A DNA stretch of 64,000 nucleotides from Breoghania sp963678585 (GTDB lineage: Bacteria; Pseudomonadota; Alphaproteobacteria; Rhizobiales; Stappiaceae): assembly GCA_963678585.2 (NCBI GenBank), contig CAXXGA010000002.1:186001-250000 (forward strand), written 5' to 3'. The stretch's first letter is position 1. Each line of letters starts with the position of its first letter. Below, piece by piece: positions 52,064 through 60,461 of the stretch. The notes beneath the pieces are model-generated. The model did not search any database. It worked only from the letters and a program-made list of their open reading frames with translations, and was not told where the DNA came from. Both the position numbers and the translations under genes were made by a program.

Positions 52064-54244
52064 ATGATGAACCTCTCCCGGATGCGCCTTTTGCCCGGCG
52101 TGCTTTTGAAGATGCTGCCGGTCGCCTTCGTCCTGACCGCGGTGGTGGCGGGTCTCGTTTATTGGCACATCAACGGGGTTTTCAAGCGGGAGATCGCCTC
52201 GCGGCTGGAACGCGAAAGCGCCTTCGCCATGAACGAAACGGAAGTGCGTATCGCCGGGCTTGTCGCGATCCTGCACACCATGGCGCGCAATGCTTTCCTC
52301 GCCGACATGCTGATCAAGGACCGGACCCGCGAGGAGAGCGCACATGCGTTCTTCAACGGCCTGTCGCTGGTGCCCGTTCCCGGGGCGCTGGTCGGTCTCA
52401 CCGATGCTTCCGGGCGGATTCTGGTGTCGAACGGACGGGGCCGCACGTCGCGCGATGTCGTTCTTCCGCCCGGTTTCGCCCGCGATGCCTCCCATCTGGG
52501 GCTGTCTCAGGAAGAGATGACCATTGCGGTGCCGGTCATCGGCAACGGCGTGCTTCATGGCAGCGTCTTTGCCCGGTTCAGCACGGATTCTCTGGTCAAT
52601 TACCTCAATCTCTCGCATTTCAACGAGATCATCGTGCTGACGATCAACCGGGTCGTCATTGCTGCCAATTTCGAGATGGCCGAAATCCTCAAGACCCCTG
52701 CGAACAGGTTCAAGGAGATCTGGATTTCACGCGACGCCGCCTCTGAGCGTTACCCGGGGCTGGGGGTGCAGGTGTTTGCCCGTCGCGACGATCTGTTTGC
52801 CGCGCTCAAGGGGCTGGACCTGACGTTGGGTGCGAGTGCACTGGCCAATCTTCTGATCGTGATGGCGGGCCTCGTTCTGGCGGCCATTCTCGTCGCCCGC
52901 CCGCTGGTGCGCCTTGCCGGCGAGGTGCGCAATGTGCGTGATACCGAAGACCTGTCGCGCAACGTGAGCGTCGGTGGCTATCGGGAAGTGGCGCGGGTGG
53001 CGGAAACCTTCAATGCGGTGATGGCCCACCTGCGCTCGACCCTTGTCTCCCATGAGCATCTGGCAAGGGAAAACCGCCATCGTCGGGAGGTCGAACAGTC
53101 CTTGCGCGACAAGCAGGCGGAGAACAACGCTGTTCTGGAGACGGTCAATGACGCCATCCTCGTCATCGACAGGGGCGGCAGGATCCGCTCGGCCAACCCT
53201 GCGACCTCGCGCATTCTGGGCTATTCGGACAAGGAGCTGATCGGCTCCAACGTGTCGATGCTGATGCCGGAACCGCACCGGTCCAGCCACGCCCGCTATA
53301 TCGACAGTTTCCTTAAGACGGGCGAGGCGAAGATCATCGGCACCGGGCGCGAGCTCGAAGCCCGCCACAAGAATGGCAAGACCTTTCCGGTCGAGCTTTT
53401 CGTCGCCGCGATCACGCTCAAGGGCGAGCCGCATTTCGTCGGAACCATCCGCGACATCACCGAGCGGCGCAAGGTGGACAGGATGCAGCGCGAGTTCATT
53501 GCGCTGGTCAGCCACGAATTGCGCACGCCGCTCACCTCGCTCACCGGATCCCTGCGTCTGGTGACCTCCGGCAGCATGGGCGAAGTGCCCGAAAAGGTCG
53601 CCCGCCTTCTGCGCCTTGCCCAGAACAACGCCCTGCGGCTGATCGATCTCGTCAACGACATCATGGTCGTGGAGAAGCTTCAGTCGGGCTTCATATCCTT
53701 GAAGATGGAGCCGGTCGATCTGCTTGATCTGGCGCGCACGGCGCTTGAGGAGACGGCGCAGTTCGGCGAGAAGTTCGGCGTTTCCTTCGAACTGGAGAGC
53801 GATCTGGACGACGCCTGGACAATGGGAGACGGCCGCCGGCTGACGCAGGTGCTCGTCAATCTGCTTTCGAATGCGGCCAAGTTCAGCGAGCCCGGTTCTC
53901 TGGTCGAGGTGCGCGTCGAAAAGCGAAACACGTCCTATCGTCTCGCCGTGTGCGACCATGGGATCGGCATCCCGACCGAAGCGATTGGCGATGTCTTCTC
54001 CAAATTCGTGCAGCTCGATAGCACCGACGCCAAGAACGGGCAGGGCTCCGGCCTCGGCCTTTCGATCTCGCAGGCGATCATGGAGTTGCACGGTTCCAGG
54101 ATCGAGGTGGATTCGCAGGTGGGCGCGGGCTCGACCTTCTATTTCGATCTCATCGAATTCCGAAAGACGGAAAACGCCGTGGAGTTGTCGTCCCTGACCG
54201 GCGACCTCCTGGAGCAGTCCGGCACGCCCGTCGGGGGTGCCTGA
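52064..54244 (+). CDS. Membrane sensor histidine kinase with HAMP and PAS domains
   Basis: The 726-residue kinase has membrane helices near 17-36 and 257-279 around a periplasmic sensor of about 220 residues. HAMP (about 280-335), a short coiled coil and PAS (about 355-470; LETVNDAILVIDRGGRIRSA) follow, then HisKA with His484 (LVSHELRTPLTSLTGSLR) and HATPase_c (NLLSNAAKFS, CDHGIGIP, GSGLGLSISQAI). It has no receiver, so it should signal through the two receivers encoded just downstream. The start at 52064 is preferred (GGAGCAG upstream). The open frame reaches 51917 without similarity. Confidence 0.92.
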   Translation: MMNLSRMRLLPGVLLKMLPVAFVLTAVVAGLVYWHINGVFKREIASRLERESAFAMNETEVRIAGLVAILHTMARNAFLADMLIKDRTREESAHAFFNGLSLVPVPGALVGLTDASGRILVSNGRGRTSRDVVLPPGFARDASHLGLSQEEMTIAVPVIGNGVLHGSVFARFSTDSLVNYLNLSHFNEIIVLTINRVVIAANFEMAEILKTPANRFKEIWISRDAASERYPGLGVQVFARRDDLFAALKGLDLTLGASALANLLIVMAGLVLAAILVARPLVRLAGEVRNVRDTEDLSRNVSVGGYREVARVAETFNAVMAHLRSTLVSHEHLARENRHRREVEQSLRDKQAENNAVLETVNDAILVIDRGGRIRSANPATSRILGYSDKELIGSNVSMLMPEPHRSSHARYIDSFLKTGEAKIIGTGRELEARHKNGKTFPVELFVAAITLKGEPHFVGTIRDITERRKVDRMQREFIALVSHELRTPLTSLTGSLRLVTSGSMGEVPEKVARLLRLAQNNALRLIDLVNDIMVVEKLQSGFISLKMEPVDLLDLARTALEETAQFGEKFGVSFELESDLDDAWTMGDGRRLTQVLVNLLSNAAKFSEPGSLVEVRVEKRNTSYRLAVCDHGIGIPTEAIGDVFSKFVQLDSTDAKNGQGSGLGLSISQAIMELHGSRIEVDSQVGAGSTFYFDLIEFRKTENAVELSSLTGDLLEQSGTPVGGA

Positions 54245-54273
54245 ACAAGTAGTACCGAGTTGGAATGGGGAGC

Positions 54274-54681
54274 ATGGAAATGGCAACGGCTTTGATAGTC
54301 GACGATGACCCCGATTGGTTGACGCTGATCGAGATCGTGCTTGGCAAGGAAGGCATGGGCACCATGAAGTGTGCGGAAGGACGCGGTGCATTCGACATCG
54401 CGCGCATGGAGCAGCCCGACCTGATCTTTCTCGACGTGTTCATGCCGGGGGTCGATGGCTTCCAGCTCCTCTGGCAGCTTCAGAATACGCTGGAAACGAA
54501 GGACATCCCCATCGTGATGGTGTCGTCGCGCGACACCACGATGGATGTCGCCTGGGGAGAGAGGCTGGGGGCCTTCACCTACATCTCCAAGAATGCCTCC
54601 TTCAAGGAGTTGGCACCCCTGATCGCGGAGGCCGCCTCCGCGGCGCTGTCCTCCAAGCAGGGCGAATACTACGACGCCTGA
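54274..54681 (+). CDS. Stand-alone receiver-domain response regulator (first)
   Basis: This 135-residue receiver has an acidic triad (IVDDDPDW), phosphoacceptor Asp54 (LIFLDVFMPGVDG), a serine at the Thr position (MVSSRD) and Lys106 where KP is usual (ISKNAS). The absence of the proline suggests an altered beta5-alpha5 face. There is no output domain, so it probably acts as a phosphate relay or by protein contact. ATGs at 54265, 54274 and 54280 are in frame, and GGGGAGC favours 54274. It follows the kinase by 29 bases. Confidence 0.87.
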   Translation: MEMATALIVDDDPDWLTLIEIVLGKEGMGTMKCAEGRGAFDIARMEQPDLIFLDVFMPGVDGFQLLWQLQNTLETKDIPIVMVSSRDTTMDVAWGERLGAFTYISKNASFKELAPLIAEAASAALSSKQGEYYDA

Positions 54682-54737
54682 CCGGCGTATGCGGAACGCG
54701 TCGGCGGAGGTCGGCGCATAATGAGGAGAAACAGCAA

Positions 54738-55118
54738 ATGCGGGTTCTTTATGTGGACGACGAGGACGATATACGTGAGGTGGCCGCGTTGTCGCTCGGG
54801 CTGGACCCTGAGCTTGAGGTTCATGTCAGTTCCTCCGGAGTGGAGGCGCTGGAAAAGGTGGAAGCGTTGATGCCGGACATTATCCTGCTCGACGTCATGA
54901 TGCCGGGCATGGACGGACCGGAGACCCTGGCGCGGCTCAGGGCGAACGAGGCCGTGCGCAATATTCCCGTGGTCTTCATCACCGCCCGTACGCAGGCCTA
55001 CGAGATCGAGCGCTTCCTGTCGCTGGGCGCCGTTGGCGTCATCGCAAAGCCGTTCGACCCGCTGGCGCTGGCCGATCAGGTACGCGAGCATCTTGAAAGC
55101 GTGACGACGGCGGTTTGA
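54738..55118 (+). CDS. Stand-alone receiver-domain response regulator (second)
   Basis: This 126-residue CheY-like receiver has acidic residues YVDDEDD, phosphoacceptor Asp52 (IILLDVMMPGMDG), Thr in FITAR and Lys104 (AKPFDP). All catalytic positions are canonical, unlike the preceding receiver. GAGGAGA lies eight bases before its ATG. It is the third gene in the kinase-receiver-receiver run and a likely intermediate between the kinase and an Hpt protein. Confidence 0.9.
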   Translation: MRVLYVDDEDDIREVAALSLGLDPELEVHVSSSGVEALEKVEALMPDIILLDVMMPGMDGPETLARLRANEAVRNIPVVFITARTQAYEIERFLSLGAVGVIAKPFDPLALADQVREHLESVTTAV

Positions 55119-55507
55119 CGGCGCGCGCCCCGAGCGAAAGGGGCATGCCCGCAACGGGCGACCTATGAGTTCGCGCACCGGTGAATATGACCTGTCTCTC
55201 AAAACGGGGGCGGGACGGCCGGTTCTGCGTCGCTGTGAAACGCATGCCTGTCCAGGCGTCGGGAAGGTGGCCAGATGGTCGGGTCCTGCCCGAAATGGCG
55301 GGCGTCCTGTCTGAAATAGTGGAAAAGCCGCCATCCTCGCCTGCGCTGCGTCCGCGTCTCGCGCGCGCTGCGTGACAGGCGCTCTGCGCGCCCGGGCGGC
55401 AAGACGACTTGCGCCTGGCCGCCACTGTGTTGCGATGTCTTCTCAGGGGGATATTTCGGAGGGGATGTGGGGGGAAGGAGCCTGTTCCCGGTGCGGAAGG
55501 TTCCCGC
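55119..55507. other. Convergent spacer between the receiver and Hpt genes
   Basis: This 389-base convergent region has no visible gene. A GCCCC/GGGGC hairpin with an 8-base loop at 55127-55144 follows the receiver stop without a T-run and may act as its terminator. Confidence 0.4.
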
Positions 55508-55855
55508 TCAGAGGACGCGGCCGTAGAGAGAGGAATCCTCCGGCTTGATGGCGTCGACCAGCTGAGCCGTCTGGTCGATCTCCTGCGCGATTTCCCGTTC
55601 GAAGCCGTGTTGGGCCGTCGTTTCTGCCGGCCAGGCCTTCAGGTGCTCATGCAGCTTCGCCACATGGGCGTAGAGATCCTGAAAACCGATGGTCCCGCAA
55701 CTGCCCTTGAGCGTATGCAGGGTCACCATCGCTTCCGATCCCGGCGGCTGGCCCATGGCGCGCGAGCCGTAGAGCCTTCGGAACTCGTCGAACATTTCGC
55801 GGATCGTCACGCAGTGCTTTTCGATCAGGGCTCTGAAGGACGAGTTCGCGGTCAT
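55508..55855 (-). CDS. Histidine phosphotransfer (Hpt) protein of the exopolysaccharide operon
   Basis: This 115-residue Hpt protein has the canonical motif TLHTLKGSCGTIGF (His47 phosphorylated). The start at 55855 gives MTANSSFRALIEKH behind GAGGGG. An earlier in-frame ATG at 55933 would overlap the membrane fusion gene. It is the last gene of the operon 60064-55508, 17 bases after the membrane fusion gene. This physically ties a phosphorelay component to a polysaccharide synthase. Confidence 0.85.
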   Translation of the reverse strand: MTANSSFRALIEKHCVTIREMFDEFRRLYGSRAMGQPPGSEAMVTLHTLKGSCGTIGFQDLYAHVAKLHEHLKAWPAETTAQHGFEREIAQEIDQTAQLVDAIKPEDSSLYGRVL

Positions 55856-55872
55856 CGTGAGGCCCCTCCCAA

Positions 55873-56958
55873 TCAGGCGTTGCGCGGCGTCGCCATGGCG
55901 CGCGAGGCGAAGAGGCTGAGAGCCGTCCGCCACGCTCCGGTGAAGAAGGACGTTACCGTTTCAAGGCTCTGGTTGGGGCGCGTCACACGCACCTTGGTGT
56001 GAAGCGGGAAACTGCCCCCATCCGCAATGATGATGCGCGCTAGCTGGCTGCGTTCGGCGGGTTTGAAGGTGTTCTGGAACTCTACCGGCAACGTGTCCGT
56101 GACCGCCAGAACCTCCACGATCCGCCCTGCGAGCGTCTCCTGGCCGGATTCGAGGCGCACCTCCTCGCCCACTTTCACGGGGAAGAGATTGTGCGCGGGC
56201 AGGTAAGCCAGCACGTATTTCGGTCCCGTATAGACGCTGAGGATCTTTTCGCCCGTCAGGAACACGTCGCCTTTCGCGGGCAACTTGCTGTCGATGATGC
56301 CATCGACGGGCGAACGCATGATGCCGTCGTCATAAAGCGCGGTGAGATTGTCGACGGTGGTGCGCACCCGGTCGATGGCCGGTTGCAGGGCCTCGCGCAT
56401 GGCCGGGTGGCTGCTGATCTGCGCCTCGAGACGGATCAGCATCTCCTCGGCGGAGTTGTTTTCGGTCAGGGCTTCCAGCACACGGTCGGCAGGCGCCAGT
56501 CCCTTGCCGGAGAGCTGCGTGAGGTTTTCCTTCACCGCGCGCGCCTCCGCCACCCGCACCTTCGCGATCGGCAGCAGGTTTTTGGCGATGTTCATCTGCT
56601 CCTGTTTCTCGATGGCCTGACGGGTCAGCTCCGCAACCCTGAGCGAAAGCTGCGCGAGCCGTTCGGAAATCTCCACCGAGGAGACGACGCCCAGCACGTC
56701 GCCGGTATGGACCGTCTGTCCGATCCTGAGCGGCAGTTCGTCGAGCCGTCCGATATATTGCGCTTCGACGTCGATGCGCTCCTGAAGGACCAGGCCGGGC
56801 GCGCGCAGGATGACGAAATCGCCCCACGCATAGTCGGCCACACCGAGCCCGATGGCGAACAGCATGGCGAGATAGATCCAGCGGCCGAGGGACCGCTTGT
56901 TCGTGCGACGCTCGTTGACATGGCTGTCGGGACGCTGGCGCGAGCGGAGTTTGCGCAT
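55873..56958 (-). CDS. HlyD/Alg44-like membrane fusion protein of the polysaccharide synthase
   Basis: This 361-residue protein has one N-terminal membrane helix (about 27-48, GRWIYLAMLFAIGLGVADYAW), a split lipoyl-like beta domain, a long helical hairpin (about 90-190) and a C-terminal beta-barrel domain. This resembles the periplasmic half of alginate Alg44 and HlyD adaptors, but no N-terminal PilZ domain is present, so cyclic di-GMP control would have to come from elsewhere. The start at 56958 has AGGAG upstream and lies two bases after the glycosyltransferase stop. It probably guides nascent polysaccharide across the periplasm (inference). Confidence 0.83.
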   Translation of the reverse strand: MRKLRSRQRPDSHVNERRTNKRSLGRWIYLAMLFAIGLGVADYAWGDFVILRAPGLVLQERIDVEAQYIGRLDELPLRIGQTVHTGDVLGVVSSVEISERLAQLSLRVAELTRQAIEKQEQMNIAKNLLPIAKVRVAEARAVKENLTQLSGKGLAPADRVLEALTENNSAEEMLIRLEAQISSHPAMREALQPAIDRVRTTVDNLTALYDDGIMRSPVDGIIDSKLPAKGDVFLTGEKILSVYTGPKYVLAYLPAHNLFPVKVGEEVRLESGQETLAGRIVEVLAVTDTLPVEFQNTFKPAERSQLARIIIADGGSFPLHTKVRVTRPNQSLETVTSFFTGAWRTALSLFASRAMATPRNA

Positions 56959-56960
56959 GG

Positions 56961-58214
56961 TCAGGTGCTCCTGATGTCGTGAACTTTCTGAGGCACGTAG
57001 CTGTCCTGATAGGAGGACCAGAAGATCCATTCATCGATGTAGGCAGCAAGGCGAATGAAACGCATGATGAAGCCGTTGAAGAGGGTGAAGCCGAACATGT
57101 AGGGCAGCAGATGCGCGCTCTTCACGTGAGGCGTGAACCAGGCGGCCAGCAGGAAGACCGGCAGGTCGATCAGCACCAGCAGCAATTGCAGGCCCGCCAG
57201 AACGATGAAACCGAAGCCTCCGTAGGTCACGAACAGCCAGGTCAGGTAGAACGGCATCAACGCCGCGGCCAGAACGTTGAAGGTGAGGTACTCCAGATGG
57301 TGCAGCACCTCGTTCATCCTGAAGCGCGGATCGAAGGGATTGAGATTGAAGCGGTGTTTGCGGAAGCGCAGGCGAATGGCGTCGCGCTCCCAGCGGAACC
57401 GCTGGCGCACGAGCGCGGTGAAGGTTTCCGGCACGTCGGTGTAGCAGACCGAATCCACCCGAAAGCCGATCTTCCAGCCGCGTGCGCGTAGCCGAAGGGT
57501 CACGTCCAGGTCCTCGCCGCCGCCCGCATCGCAGCCGCCCACGCTTTCAAGCGCGGTGCGCCGGAAGGCGGAATAGCCGCCCGACGAACACGTCACCTGA
57601 TCGATGGCCAGCGCGCCCTGCTTGGCCAGCGCGATGGTGATCATGTATTCGATGGCCTGCATCGTGGCGACGAGGCCGCTTTCGGAATTGCGCACCTGAA
57701 GATTGCCCGCAACGCTTCCCACGTCCGGGTCCTCGAAGGGCTCCATGATCCGGCGGAAGGCATCGCGGTCGAGCGAGCAGTCGCAATCGATGTTGATCAG
57801 GATATCGCCGGTGGCCATGCGCTGGCAGATATTGAACCCGGCCGACTTGCCGCCGCGCAGGTCGCTCCACAGCGCCCGGTCGATCTCGCCCGCCTCCAGC
57901 AGTTCGCGCAGCACCTTGTCCATGCCGTCTGTGGAGCCGTCGGAAAAGACGATGATTTCGTCGGGCGGACGCGACTGCTCGCGCATGGAGGCGATGCATC
58001 GGCGGATGGAGTCGCGTTCGTTGTGCCCGGCCAGAATGACCGACATCGTGTGCCGATAGGCGGCCTCCAGCGGTTGCGGCTTCGGCTTGGGCGAAAGCAC
58101 GGCCAGAATGAAGAGGCCGAAATAGCGCGGCACCTCGAAGACGACCACGATCATCGTCAGCAGCATCAGGCTGTGGAAGCTTTGCGACGTGATGTAATTG
58201 AGGGCTTCCGACAT
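56961..58214 (-). CDS. Processive family 2 glycosyltransferase (exopolysaccharide synthase)
   Basis: This 417-residue inner-membrane synthase has an N-terminal helix (about 15-40) and a GT-A domain with IVFSDGSTDG (Asp92), DxD as DCD at 143-145, GGGEDLD (catalytic-base Asp region at 234-236) and QRFRW at 271-275. The last is the QxxRW hallmark of processive enzymes such as cellulose, hyaluronan and alginate synthases. C-terminal helices lie at about 315-400. The sugar cannot be read from sequence. It begins five bases after the receiver/zinc-ribbon gene and is followed immediately by the membrane fusion gene. Confidence 0.9.
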   Translation of the reverse strand: MSEALNYITSQSFHSLMLLTMIVVVFEVPRYFGLFILAVLSPKPKPQPLEAAYRHTMSVILAGHNERDSIRRCIASMREQSRPPDEIIVFSDGSTDGMDKVLRELLEAGEIDRALWSDLRGGKSAGFNICQRMATGDILINIDCDCSLDRDAFRRIMEPFEDPDVGSVAGNLQVRNSESGLVATMQAIEYMITIALAKQGALAIDQVTCSSGGYSAFRRTALESVGGCDAGGGEDLDVTLRLRARGWKIGFRVDSVCYTDVPETFTALVRQRFRWERDAIRLRFRKHRFNLNPFDPRFRMNEVLHHLEYLTFNVLAAALMPFYLTWLFVTYGGFGFIVLAGLQLLLVLIDLPVFLLAAWFTPHVKSAHLLPYMFGFTLFNGFIMRFIRLAAYIDEWIFWSSYQDSYVPQKVHDIRST

Positions 58215-58219
58215 GGCGA

Positions 58220-60064
58220 TTACCCGAAGAGATCGTTCGGCCCGAAGACGGAAAAGCGCGCCCCGAGGTCGATCTTGAGACCCGATTGCGCCACCTCTTC
58301 ATAGGCTTGCGTGTTGGCTCGGAAGCTTTCCGGCGTCATCCGGTCGAGCAGGATGTAGTCGAAATCCGTGCCTTGATGGATGTTGGCCGCATCCGCGAAA
58401 TAGTTGCGCAGGTTCTCCACCATCTGGCGGCGCGACAGCTCCACGAGGCGCGGTCCGTGCTCGGCCAGTTGCATCCGGCGTTGGGGGTAGCCGATGGTGA
58501 CGAGGCAGAAGGGACGCGCGTCGTCGGAGTACAGCCGGGCCGACTTGTTGAGCGCGATCACCAGATTCAGCGGCAGCTCCGCGAATTTCAAATTGCGCTG
58601 GGCGGCGCCGGTCACGATGAAGCCTTCCTCTGCGAAGGCGCGGCCCTTTTCGGTCAGCTCGAAGGCGTGGACGTCATGGGTCTCCATGACCTCGCCGTCC
58701 GTGTGCGCGCCGCAATCCAGGCACTTGAAACCCACCGCTGCATCCGAGGACGATGCCCCGCAATGACGGCAGGAGATGACGGTGCCGGGCTTGTCGTAAT
58801 CGACGCCGAAATGGCGCAATTCGCGGGCGCATTTCGGGCACACGAGGTCCGAGCCCTGCTGGAAGTCGCGCAAGGGGCCCTGATAGGCGCACTTGAAGTG
58901 ATGGACGATGGCCGTCTCTTCCAGATCGGGCGAGCGGCACTCGAAACATTCCTCGCGCACGTTGAGGCGAACGGACGCGCACTTCGGGCAGCCGTGCAAG
59001 CGGTCCACGAAGCTGCGCTTCAACAGCCCTTCGGAGGTCAGATGCGCGGTCAGTCCGCCAAGCTCTTCGTCCTCCATCGCGATGTTGTAGGTGAAGCCCT
59101 GCGGGACCGCGCCGCTGAATTCCGGCGTGAGCCTGCGCCCGCGTACATAGAGGCTGGCCAGCAGCTTGTCGGCGGGTTCGTGGGACTGGCGAACCTCAAG
59201 GTGCACCGATGTGCGCGCCTCAGTGAACTCCTCCACGCAGGTGCGCACGATCCGGTCCACCGATCCGCGCGGGATCTTCGGCAGGCTGATATCCGCCTGG
59301 TGGGCGAGGTTGCCGGTCTCGTCGATGATGGGCAGCAGGTTGAGATCGCCCATGGACCACAGCGCGCGCAGATCCGCCGCCGTGGCCGGTTCGGTGACGA
59401 CGACCATGTCGTAGTCACCGCCGGAGGCCATGTATTTGCGCGCCTCGGCGGAAAAGCCCGCGGGCCCGATGTCCTGCGGCCAGAAGAGAGGTCGGTTCTG
59501 CTCGTATCCCGCCGGGCGACCCTTCAGCGACACGATCCGGTCGATCGTCGGCGCATCGGGATCTTCCTTATCCGGCAGTGTCCCGGCTGCCGCGTATCCG
59601 GCAGCGGCGGGCTGGCCCTGAGGCGCCGTTGCGCCCGAAGGGGCGGGCGCATCCATGGCTTCGACGAAATCGAGCAATTCGTCGAAATCGAACGGCTTTG
59701 CGAAGACATGGACGAAGGCGTCCCGGACGTCGTCTCCTGCCTCCATGCCGGCGACATCGGCGGTCATGGCGACGAAGACGGGCCGGTTTTCCGGCGCACG
59801 TTCTTTCAGGATCCGCGCTACCACCTCCGTGCCGGTCATCTCCGGCAGGTGATAGTCCATCAGAGCCAGATCGTACTGTTCTTCCAGCAGCTTCGTGAGC
59901 GCGCTCTTGCCGTCATTGGCGACATGAACTTCGTGCCCCTTGGCGGAAAGAACCAGCTTCAGGATGTCCTGCGTGACAGGAGAATCCTCGGTGATGAGGA
60001 TCTTCTTGTGGCGCGCGGATCCACTCTGTCCGGTCTCGGACAGTTGATTTGAACTCATAGACAT
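58220..60064 (-). CDS. Receiver protein with TackOD1-like zinc-ribbon domain and degenerate GGDEF-like C-terminus
   Basis: The 614-residue protein has a receiver at about 18-138 (Asp70 in LALMDYHLPEMTG, Lys123 in FAKPFD) and an Ala/Pro-rich linker (140-165). A central region with five CxxC pairs follows (Cys359/362, 373/376, 409/412, 432/435, 448/451), with FVDRLHGCPKC and GVDYDKPG matching, as I recall, the thaumarchaeal output domain TackOD1. The last 120 residues have the strand/helix rhythm of a GGDEF domain, but GTDFD stands where GGDEF would be, so cyclase activity is unlikely. The start at 60064 follows GGGGGG. It is the first gene of the operon, before the glycosyltransferase, and probably its phosphorylation-dependent regulator (inference). 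Confidence 0.8.
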   Translation of the reverse strand: MSMSSNQLSETGQSGSARHKKILITEDSPVTQDILKLVLSAKGHEVHVANDGKSALTKLLEEQYDLALMDYHLPEMTGTEVVARILKERAPENRPVFVAMTADVAGMEAGDDVRDAFVHVFAKPFDFDELLDFVEAMDAPAPSGATAPQGQPAAAGYAAAGTLPDKEDPDAPTIDRIVSLKGRPAGYEQNRPLFWPQDIGPAGFSAEARKYMASGGDYDMVVVTEPATAADLRALWSMGDLNLLPIIDETGNLAHQADISLPKIPRGSVDRIVRTCVEEFTEARTSVHLEVRQSHEPADKLLASLYVRGRRLTPEFSGAVPQGFTYNIAMEDEELGGLTAHLTSEGLLKRSFVDRLHGCPKCASVRLNVREECFECRSPDLEETAIVHHFKCAYQGPLRDFQQGSDLVCPKCARELRHFGVDYDKPGTVISCRHCGASSSDAAVGFKCLDCGAHTDGEVMETHDVHAFELTEKGRAFAEEGFIVTGAAQRNLKFAELPLNLVIALNKSARLYSDDARPFCLVTIGYPQRRMQLAEHGPRLVELSRRQMVENLRNYFADAANIHQGTDFDYILLDRMTPESFRANTQAYEEVAQSGLKIDLGARFSVFGPNDLFG

Positions 60065-60461
60065 CGCTTGGAGCCCCCCAAAAGGTTCCAATATCATTAC
60101 AATAAAGGCTTTGTTTTGCGGTTTAGAACCTAGAACAATTGAGTTAAAAAGGTGTATTCGCAATACTATAGTGACGGATCGTGTTGAATACGTAGTGCTA
60201 AGTCACAATAATTGTGTGAAGGCATAGAGTCGAAACTGGTAATAACTGACGATAAGTCGTTTTTGACAGGTTGATAACAAATAAAATTCTTCGCAAGAGC
60301 GGTATTCTGTTCTGTTTCAGGTACTTGGCGATGTTGCGATGCAATATGGTAGCCGGTGGTGCATGTTCGCAGGCGGGGCGGATTGAGGGTCACGGGAGGC
60401 TCCGGCCGTGGCTTGGCCTGCGCACCGGGGGCGGACGCAAAAGGGCGAAAGGGAAAAAATA
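60065..60461. promoter_or_regulatory. A+T-rich region upstream of the polysaccharide operon
   Basis: Bases 60090-60300 are strongly A+T rich and contain no gene. This is the expected promoter/leader of the four-gene operon reading left. The remaining part towards 60461 is the 3' flank of the IclR gene, also without a visible gene. Confidence 0.45.

Noticed and set aside
58286..60052. 588-residue plus-strand open frame
   Set aside because: It is antisense to the receiver/zinc-ribbon protein, whose cysteine pairs and receiver motifs prove the minus strand.
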